A stretch of 5,635 nt of DNA from positions 1 to 5,635 of the forward strand of contig JAKAAL010000336.1 in NCBI GenBank assembly GCA_021802375.1, written 5' to 3'. Each line of letters starts with the position of its first letter. Positions within the stretch are counted from its first letter, which is position 1. A model generated the notes under the pieces. It was not told the origin of the DNA. It was given only the letters and a program-made list of their open reading frames with translations, and did not search any database. Made by a program: the position numbers and the translations under genes. Source of the DNA: Bacillota bacterium (GTDB taxonomy: Bacteria > Bacillota_E > Sulfobacillia > Sulfobacillales > Sulfobacillaceae). Of this stretch, positions 1 through 5,635 are shown in pieces.

Positions 1-20
1 CGATCTTTCCATACTTTAAA

Positions 21-27
21 GAGGAGG
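21..27 (+). promoter_or_regulatory. Ribosome binding site of the permease gene
   Basis: GAGGAGG lies 6 bases upstream of the TTG at 34 and closely matches the anti-Shine-Dalgarno sequence. This supports the TTG as the true start even though it is not ATG. The 20 bases before it are too few to define a promoter. Confidence 0.85.
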
Positions 28-33
28 ATACCA

Positions 34-1644
34 TTGATTAATAAGGGGCTTAAAAAAGAGCTCAGCCTCTTGGACCTTACCATGGCCTCATTGGGGGGCA
101 TTATCGGTTCAGGGTGGCTATTTGGAGCATTATTCGCCGCCAACGATGCCGGCCCTTCCAGTATCATTTCGTGGATTATCGGAGGGTTTGCGGTATTGTT
201 GATCGGCTTAGTTTATGCTGAGTTGGGCGCAATGCTTCCGGAATCCGGATCCATCGCGCGTTACCCCCATTATACCCATGGCCACTTAACCAGTTTTATC
301 ATGGGATGGGCGGCATGGATTGCCTACGCCTCCGTGCCGGCAGTAGAGGCTGAAGGCGTGATGCAATACGCGTCTCACTGGTTTCCTGCTTTATGGGATG
401 CCAAAGTGACCCCACCTATTTTGTCTGGTTTGGGTCTATTCGTCGCCGCACTACTAATGCTCGCATTTTTCTTGATTAACTACTACGGGGTTCGCACATT
501 CGCCAAAGTCAACACCTTCGTCACCATCTTAAAATTTATTATGCCGAGCTTAACTATCATTGTGTTTCTTTTTGCCGGTCTCCATTGGATTAATCTTTCC
601 CATTACGGCGGTTTTGCCCCTGACGGAAGTTCCGGCGTGTTAGTTGCCTTAGCAACGTCAGGAGTTATCTTTGCATATCTCGGATTTCGCCAAGCAGTGG
701 ACCTCGCGGGAGAAGCTAAGAACCCGCAACACGATGTTCCCCGTGCTTTGATTTACTCCATCATTATCGGCATCATTTTGTACGTGCTGCTGCAGCTGGT
801 GTTTTTGGGCGCAGTCCCCGGTAGCGCATTGGCTAAAGGATGGGCCGGCGTAGTATTAACCTCCCCATTTGCTGAAGTCGCCGCCAGTTTAAACCTCGGA
901 TTCTTCGTCACGTTGCTGTATGCCGACGCGGTGCTGTCACCTGCCGGCACTGGTAACGTGTACATGGCTTCCACTACCCGCGTGATTTATGCGTTGGCCA
1001 AGAACGGCTATTTCCCCAAAGGATTGGCCAAAGTGGACCCCAAAACCGGTATTCCGGCGGCTGCCCTAATTGTGGCATTTGTCCTTGGATTGATCTTTCT
1101 GCTGCCTTTCCCCTCTTGGCAGTCATTGGTGGGATTGGTCTCCTCGGCAACAGTCTTCACCTATATCATCGGACCGGTGTCGCTCACAGTTCTCCGGCGA
1201 ACGGCACCCGAAGCCAAACGCCCTTTCAAACTCGGAGGTTCAGGCATCATTGCTCCGGCAGCGTTTGCCATCGGCACCCTTATCGTCTACTTTACCGGGT
1301 GGGCTACCGATTCCAAGTTGCTGATAGCGTTATTGGTTGGCGTCGTGCTTTACGCTATCGTGTCAGGGGTGTCTCCAAACTCCATTCGCCGCCCCGATGC
1401 CCAATCTATCAGGAGCGGGGTTTGGATGATCGTCTATCTTCTCGCGATGTTAGTGATGATCTATTTAGGATCGTCCAAACTAGGAGAACTGAAAAACGCC
1501 ATCCCTTACCCTTTCGACCTCATCGTGGTAATCATACTGGGACTGATCTTCTTCTACTGGGGTGCTGCCAGCGGCTATCGCACCAAGGATGTTGAAGAGG
1601 CACTCGAGAGCATCTCCGAAACCAAAGAAGCCGGGTCATTCTAA
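34..1644 (+). CDS. APC-superfamily amino acid/polyamine-type permease
   Basis: This is a 536-residue integral membrane transporter, most likely a secondary carrier for amino acids or related organic cations; the substrate cannot be read from the sequence. The start is TTG, chosen because a strong GAGGAGG lies 6 bases upstream. Residues 20-31 hold the glycine-rich break of the first helix (GGIIGSGWLFG), which in APC carriers binds the substrate carboxylate and amino groups. Residues 218-240 hold the conserved cytoplasmic loop with the GEAKNPQHDVPRA signature. By eye there are about 14 hydrophobic segments, near 13-35, 43-66, 86-110, 128-150, 158-185, 199-220, 237-260, 279-305, 340-358, 366-388, 403-424, 428-446, 463-480 and 494-512, more than the usual 12. 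The tail after 513 is charged and probably cytoplasmic. A hairpin follows directly, so the gene is probably transcribed separately from the nicotinamidase unit. Family assignment is secure; specificity is unknown. Confidence 0.93.
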   Translation: MINKGLKKELSLLDLTMASLGGIIGSGWLFGALFAANDAGPSSIISWIIGGFAVLLIGLVYAELGAMLPESGSIARYPHYTHGHLTSFIMGWAAWIAYASVPAVEAEGVMQYASHWFPALWDAKVTPPILSGLGLFVAALLMLAFFLINYYGVRTFAKVNTFVTILKFIMPSLTIIVFLFAGLHWINLSHYGGFAPDGSSGVLVALATSGVIFAYLGFRQAVDLAGEAKNPQHDVPRALIYSIIIGIILYVLLQLVFLGAVPGSALAKGWAGVVLTSPFAEVAASLNLGFFVTLLYADAVLSPAGTGNVYMASTTRVIYALAKNGYFPKGLAKVDPKTGIPAAALIVAFVLGLIFLLPFPSWQSLVGLVSSATVFTYIIGPVSLTVLRRTAPEAKRPFKLGGSGIIAPAAFAIGTLIVYFTGWATDSKLLIALLVGVVLYAIVSGVSPNSIRRPDAQSIRSGVWMIVYLLAMLVMIYLGSSKLGELKNAIPYPFDLIVVIILGLIFFYWGAASGYRTKDVEEALESISETKEAGSF

Positions 1645-1652
1645 ACCGCTTG

Positions 1653-1691
1653 CTGAAAGTGGCTCCGGCACTTAGCCGGAGCCACTTTCAG
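1653..1691 (+). terminator. Perfect 17-bp hairpin after the permease gene
   Basis: The arms 1653-1669 and 1675-1691 are exact reverse complements (17 bp, GC-rich toward a 5-base loop, ACTTA). In RNA the stem can extend by a G-U and a U-A pair. It starts 8 bases after the permease stop, as expected of an intrinsic terminator. The downstream side reads TATACAGCGC and has no U-tract, so efficient Rho-independent termination is not assured. It may instead protect the 3' end of the permease mRNA or separate the two transcripts by another mechanism. Confidence 0.7.
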
Positions 1692-1729
1692 TATACAGCG
1701 CACACTGACGCCAAAGTTCCAGGTATACT
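1690..1729. repeat. Paired GTATAC sites, possible operator
   Basis: The palindrome GTATAC occurs at 1691-1696 and again at 1723-1728, 32 bases apart, about three helical turns. With one flanking base each (AGTATAC at 1690-1696 and GTATACT at 1723-1729) they form a 7-bp inverted repeat. The right copy overlaps the likely -10 element of the downstream operon. A regulator binding both sites on one face of the helix is possible, but hexamers can recur by chance and no known regulator motif was recognised. Confidence 0.25.
1724..1729 (+). promoter_or_regulatory. Possible -10 element for the nicotinamidase operon
   Basis: TATACT is close to the consensus TATAAT of the housekeeping sigma factor and lies 30 bases before the TTG start, leaving room for a short leader containing the ribosome binding site. 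No convincing -35 box sits 16-18 bases upstream; the nearest TTGACA-like word (CTGACG, 1705-1710) is only 13 bases away. An alternative AT-rich run, 1736-1744, lies too close to the ribosome binding site to make a normal leader. An activator-dependent or weak promoter is plausible. Confidence 0.35.
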
Positions 1730-1744
1730 AAGGCCATATATATA

Positions 1745-1752
1745 GGGAGGTG
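1745..1752 (+). promoter_or_regulatory. Ribosome binding site that sets the nicotinamidase start
   Basis: GGGAGGTG matches the anti-Shine-Dalgarno sequence very well and ends 6 bases before the TTG at 1759. The in-frame GTG at 1750-1752 is part of this binding site and so cannot use it, which argues that GTG is not the start. Confidence 0.8.
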
Positions 1753-1758
1753 GAAGTT

Positions 1759-2358
1759 TTGTCTTTTCCCCCACATGCGGCACTGATTGTCGTCGATTTG
1801 CAAAATGATTTCTGCCCGGGAGGCAGTTTGGCCGTACCTGACGGCGATCAAATTGTCCCCGTGGTGCAACATTATGTGGATTCCTTTGCTGCGCAGGAAC
1901 TCCCCGTAATCTTTACCCGCGACTTTCATCCGACCAATCATGTGTCATTTGCCTCGCAAGGCGGCCCGTGGCCTCCCCATTGCGTGCAGGAAAGCACGGG
2001 TGTAGAATACCATCCCGGGATTCAAATTCCCCCAAGTGCGTATCACATCATCAAGGGGTTTCAATCTGACATAGATGCGTACAGCGGATTTGAAGGCCAA
2101 CTTAGGGGTTCGAAAGATTCGTTGACACTAGATAATTTGCTGCGCTCTTTGCAGGTAAGCGAAGTTTATGTGGTAGGCCTGGCCACCGACTACTGCGTTC
2201 ATGCTACGGCATTAGATGCTTTGAAATTGGGCTACCGGGTGGTTGTGGTTGAAGACGGTGTTCGCGGCGTTAATGTGAACTCGGGTGATAGTCTACGCGC
2301 ATTACAGGACCTGCGTCGGCACGGCGCTCAGTTAATCGCCTCTACCGTCCGCCCATGA
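1759..2358 (+). CDS. pncA: Nicotinamidase (isochorismatase superfamily)
   Basis: This cytoplasmic enzyme hydrolyses nicotinamide to nicotinate and ammonia, feeding the Preiss-Handler route of NAD salvage. The 199-residue length is typical. All expected catalytic residues are visible: nucleophile-activating Asp13 (VVDLQNDF), Lys99 (IIKGF) and nucleophile Cys146 (GLATDYCVHA, with the usual cis-peptide before Thr143). The metal ligands are Asp55 and His57 (TRDFHPTNH) and His74 (WPPHCVQ). The YHPG and DAYSGF elements are also characteristic of PncA and separate it from other isochorismatase-fold hydrolases. The start is taken as TTG at 1759 because the longer GTG start at 1750 overlaps the Shine-Dalgarno sequence. 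The gene ends in ATGA, its stop overlapping the start of the next gene by 4 bases. Activity on pyrazinamide-like amides is common in the family but cannot be judged here. Confidence 0.93.
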   Translation: MSFPPHAALIVVDLQNDFCPGGSLAVPDGDQIVPVVQHYVDSFAAQELPVIFTRDFHPTNHVSFASQGGPWPPHCVQESTGVEYHPGIQIPPSAYHIIKGFQSDIDAYSGFEGQLRGSKDSLTLDNLLRSLQVSEVYVVGLATDYCVHATALDALKLGYRVVVVEDGVRGVNVNSGDSLRALQDLRRHGAQLIASTVRP

Positions 2359-2933
2359 CCTCCGATATTGTCCTGTTGGCGATAGACATGCAAGAAGGAT
2401 TGGCTCGCCCCCAAAACGACAAAGACCCACGGACTCGGCTCTTATCGACCATCAAAGTACTGGTGCAGCAAGCACGCTTTCACCAAATTCCGATAGGATA
2501 CATTTGGACACCCTCTGCTCACAATGTGGACTATCCTGCACCCGCCGTGGACCGCCCCCCGAAGTCCGGAGAAATGCTGGAGGACAACGGCATATTAAAT
2601 GAACTTCCCGTCCTCCCTAAGGATTTTGTGATTGCTAAGCCGGCGTGGAGCGCTTTTAACAATACCGAACTCCTATTCCATTTGGCCAGTCTTCGTGCGC
2701 ACACGGTTGTTTTAACCGGCATTGCGACTAATCTTTCTGTCGAAAGTACTGCCCGAGATGCCTATGACCGCCGTTTCAATGTCATCACGGTTTCCGACGC
2801 CATGCTGGGCAGTTCTCGGGATGAACACATTTTTGCGGTCACTCGCATTTTCCCACGCATAAGTCGGGTCATGACATCAACTCAGGTGATAAACTGGTTG
2901 CCACAAGTTAAAGGGGGCTACCGTCATGAGTAA
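2355..2933 (+). CDS. Isochorismatase-family hydrolase lacking the catalytic Cys
   Basis: This 192-residue cytoplasmic protein has the isochorismatase/cysteine-hydrolase fold. Asp11 (LAIDMQEG) and Lys95 (IAKPAWSAF) match two members of the family triad. The third motif reads TGIATNLSVESTARDA (121-136), where most amidase-type members have Cys; here Ser128 (TCT, 2736-2738) replaces it, and the protein contains no cysteine at all. It therefore cannot use thioester chemistry. Known Cys-less relatives such as EntB and PhzD cleave the vinyl ether of isochorismate-type substrates with Asp and Lys, so a related reaction, a Ser-based one, or a non-catalytic role are all possible. It also lacks the nicotinamidase metal-site motif, so it is not a second PncA. 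The ATG overlaps the pncA stop (ATGA) and has no strong ribosome binding site, which suggests translational coupling. It overlaps the kinase gene by 8 bases. The substrate is unknown. Confidence 0.87.
   Translation: MTSDIVLLAIDMQEGLARPQNDKDPRTRLLSTIKVLVQQARFHQIPIGYIWTPSAHNVDYPAPAVDRPPKSGEMLEDNGILNELPVLPKDFVIAKPAWSAFNNTELLFHLASLRAHTVVLTGIATNLSVESTARDAYDRRFNVITVSDAMLGSSRDEHIFAVTRIFPRISRVMTSTQVINWLPQVKGGYRHE
2909..2917 (+). promoter_or_regulatory. Ribosome binding site of the kinase gene
   Basis: TAAAGGGGG lies inside the end of the hydrolase gene, 8 bases before the ATG at 2926. It supports that start, which gives a protein beginning just before its first membrane helix. Confidence 0.6.
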
Positions 2934-4209
2934 TACCCGGTGGCAATTTCTCGGCGTGGTATGGTGCGTGCTGTTAATGGCCGCTGTCTGGGGATTGCCT
3001 AACGCCATCATGCGTCTCATTGTCACCATTTGGATTTTGGCAGCCGTTGTCCTAGCCTGGCTGTATTGGACCCACCCGCCGACTACGGCCACACCGCTCG
3101 AAGATCCGTTGACCCAGTCATTGGAGGACCCGGCACAAACCACCTTTGAAATTGGCAGCGCGGCCTTGCCCCATTTGCGACAAGGGCTAAACCGCGACAC
3201 CGCCCAACACATTGCAGAAATCATCCAGACTACCGCTGGAGTGGAAGCTGTTGCCATAACCGACACCAATATTGTGCTGGGATGGGCAGGGAAAAGTTGT
3301 CCGCAACACGCACCAGGAAGCTTGTTGTCATTAACGACACGCCAGGTGATGCGGGATCGCGCTGTGCGAATTCTTCACACCGATGAACTCCAGGGCGCTT
3401 ATGACGACTGTCAGCTGGGAATTGTGGTAATTGCCCCCCTGGTGTCGCATGACCAAGCTGTGGGATCGGTCAAACTCTATGTGTCGGAAGAAAGCATGCT
3501 ACCGCACCGGGTTAGCCGGTTTGCAGAAGGAATTGCCCAACTCCTGTCAATTTTACTGGAGGTCGCCGAACTAGACCGTCAGCGCAGTTTGGCCTCCGCT
3601 GCCCGGCTAGAAGCGCTTCAAGCACAAATTCGTCCTCACTTCCTATTTAACGTCCTCAATACCATTATCTCGTTTTCCCGTACTGATCCCGACAAGGCGC
3701 GAGATCTTCTCATTCAGTTAGCCTCGTTTTTTCGTCGTTCACTTTCACATAAGGGACCAACCATCTTACTTAAAGACGAAATTGATTACGTGCAAACCTA
3801 TCTGAATCTGGAAAAAGCACGGTATGGCGACAAACTCCGGTATCGCCTGCGAATCCAACCCGAAGCCCTAAACATTCCAGTCCCAGTGCTCATGTTGCAA
3901 CCACTGATTGAGAATGCCGTAGTGCATGGAATTGCTACCAAAGAAGATTGGGGCATGGTTAGCCTTACGGTACGATACCGGGAAACCGATATCGTCATCT
4001 ACATTTCAGACAATGGTTCAGGCATACCAAAATCTAAGCAGTACGAAATATTTGAAATGGGGTCAGGACAAGGCATGGGACTGGGCCTAAGCAACGTGGC
4101 GGAACGACTAGTCGGTTTGTATGGCAATCAATACCATTTGCGCTTGCGATCCCAACCAGGAAAAGGAACCACGATACGCCTCGTGATTCCCATCCCCATT
4201 CCTCACTAA
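2926..4209 (+). CDS. LytS-type membrane sensor histidine kinase
   Basis: This 427-residue protein should autophosphorylate on His in response to a signal and pass the phosphate to a response regulator, usually a LytTR-type one in this family. Two hydrophobic helices (about 7-26 and 29-48) form a hairpin in the membrane. A GAF-like sensor region follows (about 85-215), with the LytS-type pattern TAQHIAEIIQ...GVEAVAITD and a later CQLGIVVIAPL segment. The phosphoacceptor is His238 in the motif QIRPHFLFNVLNTI (codon 3637-3639). The ATPase domain shows the N-box LQPLIENAVVHG (325-336), the D-box SDNGSGI (361-367) and the G-box GQGMGLGLSN (381-390), so the kinase core looks intact. Typical LytS/BtsS proteins have a five- or six-helix sensor before the GAF domain; this one has only two helices, so signal detection probably falls to the GAF domain. 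No response regulator lies in the window. The gene is coupled to the two hydrolases upstream. Confidence 0.92.
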   Translation: MSNTRWQFLGVVWCVLLMAAVWGLPNAIMRLIVTIWILAAVVLAWLYWTHPPTTATPLEDPLTQSLEDPAQTTFEIGSAALPHLRQGLNRDTAQHIAEIIQTTAGVEAVAITDTNIVLGWAGKSCPQHAPGSLLSLTTRQVMRDRAVRILHTDELQGAYDDCQLGIVVIAPLVSHDQAVGSVKLYVSEESMLPHRVSRFAEGIAQLLSILLEVAELDRQRSLASAARLEALQAQIRPHFLFNVLNTIISFSRTDPDKARDLLIQLASFFRRSLSHKGPTILLKDEIDYVQTYLNLEKARYGDKLRYRLRIQPEALNIPVPVLMLQPLIENAVVHGIATKEDWGMVSLTVRYRETDIVIYISDNGSGIPKSKQYEIFEMGSGQGMGLGLSNVAERLVGLYGNQYHLRLRSQPGKGTTIRLVIPIPIPH

Positions 4210-4222
4210 AATTGCCCACTAT

Positions 4223-5635
4223 CTACTTTTCTTGATGCCCTATCTGTTCCATAATAACCGGCAATATCTCGGGATCCTCCAACCCGGTAATATCGCCAGT
4301 AGCCTGCCCATTTTGCAGCAATTCTTTCAACAGACGCCTCACAATTTTTCCGCTCCGCGTCTTGGGCATGGCGTCAAGTCGAAACACTTGGGCCGGACGA
4401 GCGATGCTCCCAATAGCATCCACTACTGATTGCGACAAAAATTGTTGCCAGTCACCCTGGCTCATTGGGGAATTTTGACGGTTCATTGTGACAAAAGCCA
4501 CAGGAACCATGCCTTTAATATTGTCGGCCACACCAATCACGGCGGCCTCCGACACCCCCTCTACTTCGAGTAGGGCAGATTCCATTTCCATCGTGGATAA
4601 TCGGTGGCCCGCAACATTGATCACGTCATCAACGCGTCCTAAGACCCAAATATGGCCATCGAGATCCTCAATCGCAGCGTCCGCTGTGCTGTAAGCCCCG
4701 GGAAACTGGCGGAAGTATTGGGACCGGTAGCGCTCTGGATCTCCGAAAATGGTGCGTGCCAGCCCAGGAAAGGGCGCGTTCACCAACAGGTATCCTTCCA
4801 CCCCAGCGGGTACTCGGGTTCCTTGGTCATCGACAATAGAGTAGCGGTGGCCAGGTAAGGGCATCCCGCAGGATCCCGGTTTCGAACGGGTTACCCCAAC
4901 AACCGACGATGTCCAGGCACTGCCAGTTTCACTTTGGCCATAGGTGTTGTTGATTTCCAGCACCCCATTGCCCATGACGTCCCGCACCCATTGCCAGGTA
5001 TTGGCATCAAGTGGTTCGCCCACCAGTCCAATGAGTTTGAGAGACGACAAGTCGTGGCTTCCAATCCACTCTGCGCCATAACGCGCTAGCATGCGCAACA
5101 AGGTGGGCGCAGTAAATATTTTGCTCACTCGATGTTGCTCGATAATCTGGTAAACCCGATCGGGGTCAGGGTAGTCCAATGCGCCTTCATAAACCAAGGC
5201 AGTGGCCCCATGAGCCAAGGCCCCAACCAACTCAAAAATGGGGAAGGTTAGCCATCCGGTATCGGCAGTGCACCAATAGATGTCTTCTGGGCCTAAATCC
5301 AAGGCATACTTCACATTGTGGTAGGCCGACACCAGAAATCCCATACCGGCATGAACCAAACCCTTGGGTTTGGATGTCGTCCCCGACGTATAGATCACAA
5401 ATCCAGGCGCGTTAGCGTCAAGTGGCCTGGGGGGCATCAACGGTGTGCCGGGTTGCACTAAATCGTCCCAATAATGATCTCGTCCGGACTTCATGGTCAC
5501 ATCGAGAGTCCCGGTACGGCGCACCACCACCACCTGTTCGACGCTGGACACGCGGTCAACAATCGTATCCAAGTTGTTTTTCAAGGGAATGCGCCGACCG
5601 CGTCGCCAGGCTTCGTCCGCAGTGATCACCACCTT
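4223..5635 (-). CDS. Acetyl-CoA synthetase-like acyl-CoA ligase, 5' end outside the window
   Basis: This is an ANL-superfamily acyl-CoA synthetase, joining a carboxylate to CoA by way of an acyl-AMP. About 470 C-terminal residues are visible; by comparison with Acs proteins of about 650, roughly 200 are missing upstream. The GTG near the edge (5630-5632) is internal, since the preceding codon continues the conserved KVVITADEA segment. Counting from that GTG: P-loop TSGTTSKPKG (82-91, Ser87 where Gly is usual), TADTGWLT (122-129), VGEP (204-207), NTYGQSETG (229-237), hinge GRVDDVINVAGHR (332-344) and catalytic Lys429 in PKTRSGK. The overall pattern, including RTIFGDPERY, is that of AcsA. However, acetate-specific enzymes have WW in the TWWQTETG motif; here it is Tyr231-Gly232. 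Loss of the Trp wall points to a larger acyl substrate (propionate, butyrate or longer). It is convergent with the kinase, 13 bases stop to stop. The call of AcsA-like ligase is firm; acetate as substrate is doubtful. Confidence 0.92.
   Translation of the reverse strand, partial: KVVITADEAWRRGRRIPLKNNLDTIVDRVSSVEQVVVVRRTGTLDVTMKSGRDHYWDDLVQPGTPLMPPRPLDANAPGFVIYTSGTTSKPKGLVHAGMGFLVSAYHNVKYALDLGPEDIYWCTADTGWLTFPIFELVGALAHGATALVYEGALDYPDPDRVYQIIEQHRVSKIFTAPTLLRMLARYGAEWIGSHDLSSLKLIGLVGEPLDANTWQWVRDVMGNGVLEINNTYGQSETGSAWTSSVVGVTRSKPGSCGMPLPGHRYSIVDDQGTRVPAGVEGYLLVNAPFPGLARTIFGDPERYRSQYFRQFPGAYSTADAAIEDLDGHIWVLGRVDDVINVAGHRLSTMEMESALLEVEGVSEAAVIGVADNIKGMVPVAFVTMNRQNSPMSQGDWQQFLSQSVVDAIGSIARPAQVFRLDAMPKTRSGKIVRRLLKELLQNGQATGDITGLEDPEILPVIMEQIGHQEK

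Noticed and set aside
10..15. CATACT before the permease gene as a -10 box
   Set aside because: It sits just upstream of the ribosome binding site and the window starts too close to show any -35 region.
1116..1595. A 159-codon open frame within the permease gene on the same strand
   Set aside because: It lies wholly inside the well-supported permease frame, is rich in Arg, His and Ser with no recognisable motif, and has no ribosome binding site.
1705..1729. A full sigma-70 promoter CTGACG to TATACT
   Set aside because: The spacer is only 13 bases, too short for a standard promoter, so only the -10-like element is reported.
1672..1941. An 89-codon minus-strand open frame over the start of the nicotinamidase
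   Set aside because: It is antisense to the conserved Asp13 and metal-site motifs and runs into the hairpin; no start signal or family resemblance was seen.
2355..2933. Reading the second hydrolase as a pncA duplicate or as a pseudogene
   Set aside because: It lacks the nicotinamidase metal-binding motif and differs throughout from the first enzyme, while its frame and the rest of the family motifs are intact.
2877..3269. A 130-codon minus-strand open frame across the hydrolase-kinase junction
   Set aside because: It is antisense to two conserved coding regions and its translation shows no domain; it is a by-product of codon use on the other strand.
5630..5632. GTG as the start of the acyl-CoA ligase
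   Set aside because: The frame remains open to the edge, the preceding Lys codon continues a conserved Acs segment, and about 200 N-terminal residues of the family would be missing.

Overview
The window carries four genes on the plus strand and one incomplete gene on the minus strand, packed with little non-coding DNA. Moderate GC, strong AGGAGG-type ribosome binding sites and two TTG starts suggest a Gram-positive (Firmicutes-like) bacterium. The permease and acyl-CoA synthetase would fit an acidophile such as a Sulfobacillus relative, but that is an impression and not a result. No RNA gene, CRISPR array, insertion sequence or prophage piece was seen.

Layout. Positions 34-1644 encode an APC-superfamily amino acid/polyamine-type permease with about 14 predicted membrane segments. 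It is followed by a perfect 17-bp hairpin (1653-1691) that probably ends its transcript. A short AT-rich gap (1692-1758), with a possible promoter and two GTATAC sites, leads into a tight three-gene unit: a nicotinamidase (1759-2358), a second isochorismatase-fold hydrolase (2355-2933) and a LytS-type membrane histidine kinase (2926-4209). Both junctions in this unit overlap (4 and 8 bases), so the three are very likely co-transcribed and translationally coupled. Only 13 bases separate the kinase stop from the stop of a convergent acetyl-CoA synthetase-like gene, which runs off the right edge of the window.

How it may fit together. The nicotinamidase has its full catalytic triad and metal ligands and should turn nicotinamide into nicotinate for NAD salvage. 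Its partner has the fold but carries Ser where the family's nucleophilic Cys sits, and has no Cys anywhere, so its chemistry must differ. Coupling these two enzymes to a sensor kinase with no response regulator in view is the most unusual feature and suggests a small metabolite-responsive module. The acyl-CoA synthetase has Gly where acetate-specific enzymes have the Trp that closes the acyl pocket, so its substrate is probably larger than acetate.
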